DNA from: Robertmurraya sp. FSL R5-0851
GTDB taxonomy: Bacteria > Bacillota > Bacilli > Bacillales > Cytobacillaceae
Assembly (NCBI RefSeq): GCF_038002965.1
Contig: NZ_JBBOOE010000001.1
Location: forward strand, 4,507,001-4,571,000
DNA length: 64,000 nucleotides
Direction: 5' to 3'
Position numbers and translations under genes: made by a program. Under the pieces are notes generated by a model. That model worked only from the letters and a program-made list of their open reading frames with translations. It did not search any database and was not told where the DNA came from. Of this stretch, positions 17,673 to 25,524 are shown in pieces. Numbering within the stretch: position 1 is the stretch's first letter; every line of letters begins with the position of its first letter.

Positions 17673-18599
17673 TTATATCGCTAAATGCCCTTTCAACTCC
17701 TGCCGTACTCTTTCCCTTTCCTCATCAGAAACAAATAGGTACCACACTCTCCCTATATAACCACCTTCACCTTGAATCGCAAGTTGGTCAATCATCTTCC
17801 CAGATTTCCGATAGTTTTTCTGGATATCGACCATTTGGTCCCAAGTTAGGTTTGTTCGTACATTTTCTCCGAGTGCGGAGAAGATATCACCGAAATTGGT
17901 TAATGAGTTCAAGCTTGCTCCTTCACGAATAACCCCTCGAATAATTTGGCGCTGGCGTTGCTGTCTTCCGAAGTCTCCTTGTGGGTCATCGTATCTCATT
18001 TGCACATACGAAAGAGCTTCTTCACCCGTTAAGCCGATTTGACCTTCTTTAAAAGTAATGCCACCGTTAGAAAACTCGAACGAGTTATTTACTGTAATTC
18101 CACCTACTGCATCCACAATATCTTGAAAGCCTTCCATATTCACCTTTATATAATAGTCAATCGGAATATCGAGGAAGTTCTCTACCGTTGCCATCGCCAT
18201 TTCTTCATTCCCGAAGGCATACGCATGATTAATCTTATCCTCGGTACCACGACCAACGATCTCCACCCTCGTATCACGAGGAATACTTAACATCTTCACT
18301 GTCTCTAATTCCGGATTCACCGTCAATACTATCATCGTATCTGATCGGCCTTTGTCTCCTTCTCTCTCATCCACACCAAGCATCAACACAGAGAACGGCT
18401 CCTGCGCCTCGAGCGAAACCTCCTGTGCCCTCTTGTCGGACACCTTCCGACTCGTTGGATCATGCATCGTCTCCATCGCTTTACTCAGCGAGTGATACAC
18501 GGAATATGCATATGCACCTGCTCCAAGAAAAAGCAGCAGCAGGATGATTCCTGTTACCCTTACCCATCTCCGCTTTTTCTTACGCCTTTCTGCCCTCAT
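17673..18599 (-). CDS. tagU: LytR-CpsA-Psr family transferase TagU
   Basis: A 308-residue LCP protein with a basic N-terminus (RAERRKKKRRW), one membrane helix (VTGIILLLLFLGAGAYAYSVY) and an extracellular LCP domain with LGVDEREGDKGRSDTMIVLT, SIPRDTRVEI and DDPQGDFGRQQRQRQII, whose Arg/Asp residues bind the polyprenyl pyrophosphate. LCP enzymes attach wall teichoic acid or other anionic polymers to peptidoglycan. The gene resembles B. subtilis ywtF/tagU. AGGGAGG lies before the ATG at 18599. Confidence 0.88.
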   Translation of the reverse strand: MRAERRKKKRRWVRVTGIILLLLFLGAGAYAYSVYHSLSKAMETMHDPTSRKVSDKRAQEVSLEAQEPFSVLMLGVDEREGDKGRSDTMIVLTVNPELETVKMLSIPRDTRVEIVGRGTEDKINHAYAFGNEEMAMATVENFLDIPIDYYIKVNMEGFQDIVDAVGGITVNNSFEFSNGGITFKEGQIGLTGEEALSYVQMRYDDPQGDFGRQQRQRQIIRGVIREGASLNSLTNFGDIFSALGENVRTNLTWDQMVDIQKNYRKSGKMIDQLAIQGEGGYIGRVWYLFVSDEERERVRQELKGHLAI

Positions 18600-18686
18600 A
18601 AAGACAAACCTCCCTTTATGAAAACAGAATAACAGAAAAATTATCCAATTTTACAAAAAGTGTTCGACAATTTCTTTTTACAAATT

Positions 18687-18733
18687 GGCTGTTTTCTTAA
18701 ACTATGTTTGGAACATAATTTAAGAAAACAGCC
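18687..18733. repeat. Long intergenic inverted repeat
   Basis: GGCTGTTTTCTTAAA and TTTAAGAAAACAGCC form a perfect 15-bp stem; inside the loop ATGTT and AACAT can add pairs. AAAACAGCC recurs at 18812. There are no flanking T runs typical of a terminator. It lies between lrgB and tagU and may be a small dispersed repeat. Confidence 0.65.
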
Positions 18734-18819
18734 TGCAAACTAAATTCTTTAGCGCAAAATAGCTATTTCCACGTTAAAATCGGCTTTAAGATTTTAACAA
18801 CAATCTTTACTAAAACAGC

Positions 18820-19512
18820 CTACATATTAAACAACCAAACCATCAGCGTCGCAAAACTAGAACCTAAAATCGCACTTAACGTCATAGCAACCGAACTAAT
18901 CGAAACCGTTAATTCATCAAACTCCTTCGCCTTCGAGGTGCCAATCGCATGGGAGGCACTTCCAAAAGCCATTCCCATCCCTAATTGGCTTGTAACTCGG
19001 AACCACTTAAATACGGTAGGTCCCAACACTGCTCCTGTCAGACCTGCCAGCAACACGAATACGATCGTCATAGAAGAAATTCCTCCGATCGCCGTGGTCA
19101 CCTGGATGGCAACGGGAGTGGTAATTGATTTAGGAATAATAGAAAGAATGAGATTTTGTGAAACTCCTAAAACCTCCGCCAGCAACACTCCGCTAACCAT
19201 ACCTACTACTAACCCCATAACCACTCCTCCCACAATCGGAACAAGCTGACCCATTAACGTTTTTCTCTGCTTATACAAGGGGATAGCAAGAGCAACAACT
19301 GCGGGTCCAAGCAAGTGGTTGATCCATTCTCCACCAATCATATACGTTTCATAGGATAGTTGAAGCACACTTAATATCACAATAATCGCGATGGTGGTTG
19401 TCAGTAAGGGAAGAAGAAACGCGAAAGAATACTTCAAGTACAGCCGGTTCATCAAAAGATACATGCCGACCGTCAATACCACAATAATTATTGAGACAAG
19501 GAATTGTTGCAC
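18820..19512 (-). CDS. ywbG: LrgB/CidB-family membrane protein (YwbG-like)
   Basis: A 230-residue integral membrane protein with 6-7 helices and the LrgB family signatures LIPKSITTPVAIQ, GGISSMT and SASHAIGTSKAKEF. LrgAB/CidAB-type systems act in murein hydrolase export, overflow metabolism or pyruvate uptake, depending on the species. The GTG start at 19512 follows AAGGAG and lies inside the end of the LrgA-like gene (25-bp overlap in another frame), so the pair is co-translated. Confidence 0.88.
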   Translation of the reverse strand: MQQFLVSIIIVVLTVGMYLLMNRLYLKYSFAFLLPLLTTTIAIIVILSVLQLSYETYMIGGEWINHLLGPAVVALAIPLYKQRKTLMGQLVPIVGGVVMGLVVGMVSGVLLAEVLGVSQNLILSIIPKSITTPVAIQVTTAIGGISSMTIVFVLLAGLTGAVLGPTVFKWFRVTSQLGMGMAFGSASHAIGTSKAKEFDELTVSISSVAMTLSAILGSSFATLMVWLFNM

Positions 19513-19904
19513 TGAATTTTCTCCTTCCTTTTTTGGGCCATTCTTTCCAAGAGCTGACTACACCACCCCACCGAAATCATCGTCACGATCGTACTTACCA
19601 TGATAATCCCGAATAACACCAACCCATTTCCTGAAAAAAGCGACGGTTCATTCATTACGCTGACCGTTGCTGGTACTAATAACAGTGGAAGAAAAGTGAT
19701 GAGAACATTCGCACCGTCCTGAATCCAATCGACAGGAATAATTTTTAAGAATAATAAAATCAATAATAATAGCAATCCAATAATACTCCCAGGAAGAGGA
19801 ATATGGAGAAAGCCTTTAAGGAAGCTGCCTATATAAAATAAACCAATCAAAATACCAATCTGAAAAATTACCTTTGTAACGTACATAGTCAGTTGATTCG
19901 CCAC
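19488..19904 (-). CDS. ywbH: LrgA/CidA-family holin-like protein (YwbH-like)
   Basis: A small four-helix membrane protein of 138 residues with the CidA/LrgA signature PLPGSIIGLLLLLILL. It is the holin-like partner of the LrgB-like protein. The start is uncertain: GTG at 19904 overlaps the only AAGG site, whereas the ATG at 19886 has AAGGTGG about 14 nt upstream. A perfect 12-bp palindrome, CTTATTAATAAG at 19905-19916, touches the GTG start and could be a regulator site. No lytTR or lysR regulator gene is adjacent in this window. Confidence 0.85.
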   Translation of the reverse strand: MANQLTMYVTKVIFQIGILIGLFYIGSFLKGFLHIPLPGSIIGLLLLLILLFLKIIPVDWIQDGANVLITFLPLLLVPATVSVMNEPSLFSGNGLVLFGIIMVSTIVTMISVGWCSQLLERMAQKRKEKIQCNNSLSQ

Positions 19905-19955
19905 CTTATTAATAAGATTATCTTCATTTTACTATAAAAAAACTTTTAGTAGAGA

Positions 19956-20026
19956 GTCGATTGGACTGCATTCTCTTCGCTGTTATTTCTATCGAAATAA
20001 AGGCTCGATTCTGCATTCCAATCGAC
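19956..20026. repeat. Nested inverted-repeat element
   Basis: GTCGATTGGA (19956-19965) pairs with TCCAATCGAC (20017-20026). A second hairpin, TTATTTC/GAAATAA at 19983-20000, lies inside, and TGCA occurs next to both outer arms. The layout is that of a small folded element upstream of the LrgA-like gene. Confidence 0.6.
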
Positions 20027-20046
20027 ATTGAATTTTCCACCCACGC

Positions 20047-20078
20047 AAAAAAAATCAAGCAGCCAATAAAGCTGCTCG
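20047..20078 (-). terminator. Terminator after ssbB and small ORF
   Basis: On the minus strand CGAGCAGC pairs with GCTGCTTG (one G-T pair) and is followed by A and eight T. Confidence 0.85.
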
Positions 20079-20138
20079 AATAGTGAGGGGAGTGAGGAAG
20101 TTATTGATTCTATCTAAGGGAGAAAATATGGGGGTTTT

Positions 20139-20264
20139 TTAGTATCTTACATGCATTTCTCGTATCGCACATTCTAATTGTGCGATTCTCATTTGTAACA
20201 GGGAAATATGTTCATGGGATTTTCCCACAAGCTCGATCAGTTGTTCCACTACATGTTCGTTCAT
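20139..20264 (-). CDS. Small hypothetical protein downstream of ssbB (41 aa)
   Basis: A 41-codon frame beginning MNEHVVEQLIELVGK and ending AIREMHVRY. It is strongly amphipathic with heptad-like hydrophobic spacing (VVEQLIELV, ISLLQMRIAQLECAI), so a short coiled coil is likely. The ATG lies 5 nt after the ssbB stop and upstream of the ssbB terminator, so it would be cotranscribed; it has no clear Shine-Dalgarno site of its own and would depend on coupling. It is not similar to anything I recognise. The amino acid pattern argues for a real peptide, but this is not certain. Confidence 0.5.
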   Translation of the reverse strand: MNEHVVEQLIELVGKSHEHISLLQMRIAQLECAIREMHVRY

Positions 20265-20269
20265 CTGTT

Positions 20270-20656
20270 TCAAGGAGTAATAACCTCTCTTTCTGGGGGA
20301 GGAGTTGGAAATGGGATTTTCGCGACCCGTTCGTCCTCTCTTTTCGGACCGATAAATCGGACATTTTCAGCGACCACTTCGGTTACATACGTTCTTTTCC
20401 CCTGTTGATCATAGCTGCGTGTTTGGATTCTGCCGGTAATGCCAATGAGGGAGCCCTTTTTACAAAAGGCCGTCGTGTTTTCGGCGGTTTTTCGCCATAA
20501 GGTACAATGAACAAAGTCTGTGTCCACCTCTCCTTTTTGGTTTCGATATTGTCGGTTTACTGCGAGGATGATATTGCAGACATATACTCCTTCTGGTGTC
20601 ACTCTCAAATCTGGATCCTTCGTCAACCTCCCTACCAACGTCACTTGATTAATCAT
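20270..20656 (-). CDS. ssbB: Single-stranded DNA-binding protein SsbB
   Basis: A 128-residue OB-fold protein beginning MINQVTLVGRLTKDPDLR, with VNRQYRNQKGEVDTDFVHCTLWRK and SLIGITGRIQTRSYD typical of bacterial SSB. It is shorter than the housekeeping SsbA and lacks the acidic DDDIPF tail, as in B. subtilis SsbB (ywpH), which protects incoming DNA during transformation. RBS AGAGGAG precedes the ATG. Its neighbours (ywpF, fabZ, flhOP) match the ywp region. Competence control is inferred from the family; I did not find a clear ComK box. Confidence 0.88.
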   Translation of the reverse strand: MINQVTLVGRLTKDPDLRVTPEGVYVCNIILAVNRQYRNQKGEVDTDFVHCTLWRKTAENTTAFCKKGSLIGITGRIQTRSYDQQGKRTYVTEVVAENVRFIGPKREDERVAKIPFPTPPPEREVITP

Positions 20657-20849
20657 CTGTCATCTCCTCTCCAATTGATGCTCTTATCATAATTGGAAAA
20701 GGACGCCTATGTAAAATAGTCATGGTTCAATTTTCCTATTTATTTCCCATGAACTTTTCATCATTTCCTTAGATAAAAATGCAAATTTACCCTCTAATCA
20801 CCCCTCCAAATTACGATTTTCACCTTTTCAAAAGTTTTTTTCGACAAAG

Positions 20850-21428
20850 CTATTTGTTCAACGCATAGGCAATAAGGACTGTTCCCGCAAATTCCACCCA
20901 CCCTCCTGTAAAAAGAAGGATTCGCTTTTGTTTCTCCTTTTCCTCCGAAGTTAGTACACCGATTGAATCGAGGATCGTACCTAACGTAATCAGACTCAAT
21001 CCAGCCAACTCTAGGTTAGGTGACGTTCCTTCTCCCACTTGGGCAACACCAGTTGCTTCTAGCGCCGCCCCCATCGATTGAATCGTGCTTCCTAAGGAGT
21101 TGAATCTGGTATTCTCTTCAGAAGGACTTTCAATTTCAACATTGGTCGCCAAACTATTAATGGTATTTCCGCTTGCCTGTACAAAGGTCCCGACCATCCC
21201 AAGAACATTCTTCTCTTCCTCCGCATCATCCATCAGCTTTAACCGACCAACTCCTTGTAAGGTATTCCCAACAGCTTGTACCGCATTGCCATCACGTATG
21301 AGCTTCTTATTGATTTCTTCCACTGGATGAGCCCCCGTTTCCCCAACGGCAGAAATGAAAGCACCTATTGCCAATAAATTGGCTCCGACCACATTTAACT
21401 CTTCTCCCTCTAAATACAAAGAAATCAC
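20850..21428 (-). CDS. Glycine-rich repetitive protein (DUF6944-like), function unknown
   Basis: A 192-residue protein built from repeated short hydrophobic helices with a G-N-x-LQ-x-x-G pattern: NLLAIGAFISAVGE, NAVQAVGNTLQGVG, TFVQASGNTINSLA, STIQSMGAALEATG, LSLITLGTILDSIG and GGWVEFAGTVLIAY. This resembles the repetitive DUF6944 proteins of Bacilli, whose function is unknown. The last repeat is more hydrophobic and may insert in the membrane. The start is uncertain: GTG at 21428 has AGGGG 4 nt upstream, and TTG at 21419 has GAGGTGA better spaced. It lies alone, divergent from ywpF. Confidence 0.65.
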   Translation of the reverse strand: MISLYLEGEELNVVGANLLAIGAFISAVGETGAHPVEEINKKLIRDGNAVQAVGNTLQGVGRLKLMDDAEEEKNVLGMVGTFVQASGNTINSLATNVEIESPSEENTRFNSLGSTIQSMGAALEATGVAQVGEGTSPNLELAGLSLITLGTILDSIGVLTSEEKEKQKRILLFTGGWVEFAGTVLIAYALNK

Positions 21429-21570
21429 CTCACCCCTAAGCTCATGCTAATATCCTATTCGAGGAGCATTTACCTGACTATTTTTTATGGATTTTTTCAA
21501 AAGGGAGCAGAATTCGCTTTCATCTCTGCATATGTTATAATTTAGGAAAGCTTGTTCGGGAGGTATCAAA

Positions 21571-21996
21571 ATGAAAACGTTCAAATTGATTTCTTTACAA
21601 ATCATTGACGACAGTGAAGCACTAGATATCACTCTCCATGACGGACTAATTATCAACAAAGAGGACGAAAGAAACAGATGGCTGATTGAAGCGTATGTCG
21701 GTGCTAACTACCATGATTTTTTTACAAAACTTCTTGAATCGGAAAAAGAAACACCAGCTCAAGTTGTCATATCCAAAAAGGAAAACGACCCTGCCAGTTT
21801 TACCACTAGGGTTCTTTCTGTGAAAAAAATCGATGGTCGTCTTTCTGTTTTATTTGAAGGCTTTTTAAAAAGATCGAAAAATTACGCAGAGCTACTGCTT
21901 AGTGATCTAATTGGAAAAGGATTAAGCGGGGAAGAGCTATTAAGCGAATTTCGTGAAAAAATGATGACCAAACCCAAATTAACTTCTACCTCATAA
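21571..21996 (+). CDS. ywpF: YwpF-like protein
   Basis: A 141-residue protein beginning MKTFKLISLQIIDDSEAL. It resembles B. subtilis YwpF in length, start and genomic position next to ssbB and fabZ. GGGAGG precedes the ATG. No membrane helix or signal peptide is visible; the C-terminus is basic and Ser/Thr-rich. Its function is unknown. It is a single plus-strand gene among minus-strand neighbours and is followed by a hairpin. Confidence 0.72.
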   Translation: MKTFKLISLQIIDDSEALDITLHDGLIINKEDERNRWLIEAYVGANYHDFFTKLLESEKETPAQVVISKKENDPASFTTRVLSVKKIDGRLSVLFEGFLKRSKNYAELLLSDLIGKGLSGEELLSEFREKMMTKPKLTSTS

Positions 21997-21999
21997 GAA

Positions 22000-22033
22000 A
22001 AACGTCAACGAGCAGTGCTTGTTGACGTTTCAT
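22000..22033 (+). terminator. Terminator after ywpF
   Basis: AAACGTCAAC and GTTGACGTTT form a perfect 10-bp stem with an 11-nt loop, followed by a broken T run. Confidence 0.7.
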
Positions 22034-22092
22034 TTACTTCCATACCTTATTCACCATAAACCGGAAATTACATTAACTGTCCATTGAGTTTT

Positions 22093-22791
22093 TCATTCAT
22101 ACTGTAAAAGCTCCGAAACCGTCACAAAGGTGTATCCTTTCTTTTTCAAAGCCTCAATAGTTGGCCCCACCGAATTCAAGCTCTCTTTTCGACTTTCGTA
22201 CATAACATGCAGTAAAATAATCGAACCAGGCTCAATACGCGTCACAATATCACCCGTTATTTTCTCAGAATCGGCGGCAATCTCTGGATCCGTCTCTGGC
22301 TCCCTATTCCACATAATGGTTGGTCGATCATGCTTATTCAAGTAATATGGGAGAAATAATAGTTTTTTTCCAAAAGGAGGTCGAAACGTAATCTCTCCTT
22401 CGTACCCAGCTGCCCGAATCCACTCATCTGTCGATTCGATTTCATTTTTAATAAAGCTTGGTGATTTTAATACCATCCGCTCGTGAGAATAGGTATGGTT
22501 GCCTATTTCGTGACCGGCCTGCACAATCTTTTTTGCCTCTTCCATATTTTCTTCGATTTCTCTTCCTGTTAGATAGAAGGTTGCTTTAATCCCCTCTTTT
22601 TTTAAAATCGACAGGATCTCATCTGTATGAATCCCAGGCCCATCATCAAATGTTAATGCGACAACTTTTTCTTCCGTATCTACTTTTTCTACAATGCCTC
22701 CAAAAAATTGAAAGCTTCGAGATTTCGATACTTGAAATAACGAATAACTCACCGCTATGAGTACGAGTAGAACAATCACGATCTTTTTCAT
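22093..22791 (-). CDS. Polysaccharide deacetylase (NodB domain)
   Basis: A 232-residue exported carbohydrate esterase 4 protein. An N-terminal hydrophobic helix (KIVIVLLVLIAVSYSLFQV) anchors or exports it. The NodB motifs are present: LTFDDGPG (D49/D50), HTYSH (metal histidines H99 and H103), RPPFGKK, and LLHVMYESR with the late histidine. It should remove N-acetyl groups from peptidoglycan or another glycan; the exact substrate is unknown. The ATG at 22791 has GGAGG at 9 nt; the longer frame from 22815 starts inside the preceding terminator. The RBS directly follows the T tract of the fabZ terminator. Confidence 0.9.
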   Translation of the reverse strand: MKKIVIVLLVLIAVSYSLFQVSKSRSFQFFGGIVEKVDTEEKVVALTFDDGPGIHTDEILSILKKEGIKATFYLTGREIEENMEEAKKIVQAGHEIGNHTYSHERMVLKSPSFIKNEIESTDEWIRAAGYEGEITFRPPFGKKLLFLPYYLNKHDRPTIMWNREPETDPEIAADSEKITGDIVTRIEPGSIILLHVMYESRKESLNSVGPTIEALKKKGYTFVTVSELLQYE

Positions 22792-22800
22792 ATATCCTCC

Positions 22801-22837
22801 AAAAAAATAGACCAAATCCTATGATTTGGCCTATTTT
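22801..22837 (-). terminator. fabZ terminator abutting the deacetylase RBS
   Basis: On the minus strand AAAATAGGCCAAATC pairs with GATTTGGTCTATTTT with one internal G-T pair, then a T tract that runs straight into GGAGG of the next gene. Confidence 0.8.
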
Positions 22838-22840
22838 AAT

Positions 22841-23275
22841 CTATTCCTTTTTGTCTCCAAGACCAAACATAATTTCCACTTCACAAACAAGTTCGCCTTC
22901 AACCGTAGCAACTGCCTTGCCTTTTCCGAACGTGCCACGTACTCTTGTCATTTCTACCTCTAATCGAAGCTGATCACCAGGTACCACTTGGCGCTTAAAG
23001 CGACAGTTATCAATTCCTGCAAAAAATGCCAGACGACCTTTATTTTCTTCTTTAACGAGCATCGCAACCGCTCCCACCTGCGCAAGGGCTTCTACAATTA
23101 GAACACCTGGCATCACAGGAAATTCAGGGAAATGTCCATTGAAAAACTCTTCGTTCGCTGTCACATTTTTAATACCGATTGCACGCTTTCCTTCTTCAAG
23201 CTCTAAAATGCGATCTACTAGCAAGAATGGGTAACGATGTGGGATGATTTCTTTAATTTGTTCTATATTCAACAT
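22841..23275 (-). CDS. fabZ: 3-hydroxyacyl-ACP dehydratase FabZ
   Basis: A 144-residue hot-dog-fold dehydratase of type II fatty acid synthesis. The catalytic His48 ([12 protein letters not shown]) and Glu62 (LIVEALAQ) are present. It removes water from 3-hydroxyacyl-ACP to give trans-2-enoyl-ACP. The N-terminal [13 protein letters not shown] is typical. RBS AGGAGG precedes the ATG. It corresponds to B. subtilis ywpB/fabZ and is a stand-alone unit here, preceded by the EpuA-like gene and followed by a terminator. Confidence 0.96.
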   Translation of the reverse strand: MLNIEQIKEIIPHRYPFLLVDRILELEEGKRAIGIKNVTANEEFFNGHFPEFPVMPGVLIVEALAQVGAVAMLVKEENKGRLAFFAGIDNCRFKRQVVPGDQLRLEVEMTRVRGTFGKGKAVATVEGELVCEVEIMFGLGDKKE

Positions 23276-23349
23276 GAGAATTAGTACCTCCTACTAATAC
23301 TAGGTTTTATAGATACTATTGTAGCGGAAAGCCACTAGGAAAAGCAAAC

Positions 23350-23379
23350 AAAAAAGCAGTCAAACTCCTTGACTGCTTT
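23350..23379 (-). terminator. Terminator after EpuA-like gene
   Basis: On the minus strand AAAGCAGTCAAG and TTTGACTGCTTT form a stem of more than 10 bp followed by T's. Confidence 0.88.
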
Positions 23380-23383
23380 CTGC

Positions 23384-23668
23384 TTATTTATCACTATTCA
23401 CCAATTCAACGATATGCGTCCACGTTGATTTGTCAAACACATCCTTGGCTTTGCCATTACCCATGACGCTGTATCCGATCATGGCACCTGATACGGTACA
23501 AACAACAAGTAGAATGGCAACGATGATAACCCGAAGCCAGATCGGAATCAGACGAATGCGAATTCGCTTTCGGCCTTCCTTTAGCGCTTTCTCCTTTTCT
23601 TCTCTCCGTTCCTTTTTTCGCTGCTCGCGTAAGGAAACAGCTTCCTGGTTACTATTGTTTACAGCCAT
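23384..23668 (-). CDS. EpuA-like small membrane protein (DNA-directed RNA polymerase subunit beta family)
   Basis: A 94-residue protein with a highly charged N-terminus (SLREQRKKERREEKEKALKE), then IRLIPIWLRVIIVAILLVV as its single membrane helix, and GAMIGYSVMGNGK. This matches the family PF11772 (EpuA), often annotated 'DNA-directed RNA polymerase subunit beta' without enzymatic evidence. It begins just downstream of flhP (14 nt) and is probably cotranscribed with flhO-flhP. Its function is unknown. Confidence 0.7.
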   Translation of the reverse strand: MAVNNSNQEAVSLREQRKKERREEKEKALKEGRKRIRIRLIPIWLRVIIVAILLVVCTVSGAMIGYSVMGNGKAKDVFDKSTWTHIVELVNSDK

Positions 23669-23682
23669 GGTTGATTCCCCTT

Positions 23683-24510
23683 TTAACGAATTCCGTTCAC
23701 AAGTCCCATCATCTGGTCCGCAAGTGTCACGGAGCGAGATTGAAATTGATATGCACGCTGAACATTGATTAGTTCCGTCATTTCTTTTGAAAGATCCACA
23801 TTCGATTGTTCAAGAGCTCCCTGTTGAAGACTAATTTCTCCTCTTAGTCCTCCCGTTAACTCGGTTAAGACCTCATCTTGAGCTACATTTGCCGGAAGAC
23901 CAAGTAAGTTCCCACCGCGTTGCTCTAAGAATTGTGGCTTATTCACACGAACCACTCCAAGGTTAAACACTTCTGTCGCACCTGCCGTTTTCGTTACCGT
24001 TAACTGGCCATTTGCATCGATGCTATAATCCTTGGCTTCACCATTTATTGTAATCGGATTATTATTTTCGTCAAGTACTGGCAACCCATCGCCATTGACA
24101 AGCATCACTTCTGTATCGGAAAGAGGCGATAAATAAAGCGCACCATTTCTCGTATACTGAACTTCGTTAACTCCATTAGTTTGAACGAGCACTTTGAAAA
24201 GTTGGCCTTCTTTTGTAAAAGCCGTATCCAGTGAGCGATCCGTTTGCTTAAGTGCTCCTTGGGTCATGACTAGTTGAGCTTGTCCAAGCTTTGCCCCTGT
24301 TCCTTGGCGGATACCGTTGGGAGTGAGTCGGTTCACTTCTTTATTCGCACGCTCTTGGTTGTTAAACTCTTGAACCAATAGATCAGTGAACGTAGCTTCT
24401 CTTCTTTTATAACCATTCGTATCAACGTTTGAAATATTATTAGAGATAATATCCATTTGCTTTTGAAGCTGAGATAATGTGTTCGTCGCTGTAATCATCG
24501 TACGATTCAT
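23683..24510 (-). CDS. flhP: Flagellar hook-basal body protein FlhP
   Basis: A 275-residue FlgG/FlgF-family rod protein. The N-terminal MNRTMITATNTLSQLQKQMDIISNNISNVDTNGYK region and C-terminal NVDLSKEMTELINVQRAYQFQS are the paired helices that build the axial structure. It follows flhO directly, as in B. subtilis, where flhO-flhP encode distal rod proteins. AAGGAGG precedes the ATG. It is exported by the flagellar type III apparatus and has no signal peptide. Confidence 0.93.
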   Translation of the reverse strand: MNRTMITATNTLSQLQKQMDIISNNISNVDTNGYKRREATFTDLLVQEFNNQERANKEVNRLTPNGIRQGTGAKLGQAQLVMTQGALKQTDRSLDTAFTKEGQLFKVLVQTNGVNEVQYTRNGALYLSPLSDTEVMLVNGDGLPVLDENNNPITINGEAKDYSIDANGQLTVTKTAGATEVFNLGVVRVNKPQFLEQRGGNLLGLPANVAQDEVLTELTGGLRGEISLQQGALEQSNVDLSKEMTELINVQRAYQFQSRSVTLADQMMGLVNGIR

Positions 24511-24528
24511 GAATGATTGCCTCCTTCC

Positions 24529-25368
24529 TTATCCAATTCTTCCGATTTCATTTGCTGCCTTGTCCATGCTCTTATCATACGCTTGAAGCACCTTTTGGTT
24601 GGCTTCAAAGGCACGATACGCCGTTAACATATCAGTCATTGTACGGCTCACGTCCACGTTTGAGCGCTCTAAATACCCTTGCTGCAGCTTAAACTGAATG
24701 CCTTCTGTGTTAAAAGCGTTGGCAAGTGGATTGCCATCCTCAGTGCGGTATAACCCATCGCCCTCTTTAATCATACGCTGTGGATTTGCTGCAAAGCCTA
24801 CACCTAGTCGGGCAGTTTCACCGTTTGCCCCAGTGATACGACCATCTTCAGTTACTGTGAATTGATCACTAGAAAGCTGGATACGCTGTCCTTGATCATT
24901 TAGGACGAAATTCCCGCTAGACGTGGTTAAAAACCCTTGTCCATCTAATGTAAAGTCACCATTACGAGTGTATTTCGTCGTACCATCTGCGCCTTGTACG
25001 CTATAAAAAACTGATCCAGCTAGTCCGTTGTCTCCATTTGGAGGCATATACAAATCAACAAGCGCAATATCCGTACGTTGCTCTGTCGCTTGTAAATCAC
25101 CTTGAATGAACTTCGGAATCGCTTCTTGCATATACACGCCTGTATTAATCGCACCAATCGTTGTTCCAGTCGTAAGGTTTAACCCTTTTTCAGTCGGAAT
25201 CGATTGTGAATCATACCGTTTTAACAACATCTCAGGAAACGCACGCATCGACGCCTGATCAGCCTTAAATCCTGGCGTATTCGCATTGGCCATATTATTA
25301 GAGAACATCTCCGTTCTTCTCTGTTGGGAAATCATACCCGAAGCAGCCGTATAAAACCCTCTAAACAT
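24529..25368 (-). CDS. flhO: Flagellar hook-basal body protein FlhO
   Basis: A 279-residue FlgG/FlgF-family protein beginning MFRGFYTAASGMISQQRRTEM, with SNNMANANTPGFKAD and C-terminal NVDVSRTMTDMLTAYRAFEANQKVLQ. It is the first gene of the flhO-flhP pair. AGAGGTGA precedes the ATG. The upstream A/T-rich region contains three tandem 10-bp AAATATCTAA-like units. I could not identify a convincing sigma-D promoter. Confidence 0.93.
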   Translation of the reverse strand: MFRGFYTAASGMISQQRRTEMFSNNMANANTPGFKADQASMRAFPEMLLKRYDSQSIPTEKGLNLTTGTTIGAINTGVYMQEAIPKFIQGDLQATEQRTDIALVDLYMPPNGDNGLAGSVFYSVQGADGTTKYTRNGDFTLDGQGFLTTSSGNFVLNDQGQRIQLSSDQFTVTEDGRITGANGETARLGVGFAANPQRMIKEGDGLYRTEDGNPLANAFNTEGIQFKLQQGYLERSNVDVSRTMTDMLTAYRAFEANQKVLQAYDKSMDKAANEIGRIG

Positions 25369-25400
25369 CCTGTCACCTCTTCATTTTCAACTATCTATAT

Positions 25401-25430
25401 AAATATCAAGAAATATCTAAGAATATCTAA
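25401..25430. repeat. Three tandem 10-bp AATATC repeats upstream of flhO
   Basis: AAATATCAAG, AAATATCTAA and GAATATCTAA follow one another with an exact 10-bp period, about 33 bp upstream of the flhO start. Confidence 0.6.
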
Positions 25431-25524
25431 AACCACACTTAGTATCTATTATAAAAAAAAATGTCGAAAAGCACATTATGTTTTTTCAGGAAATTTGGTA
25501 CGGGTAATATTTCCCGGTAACCCC

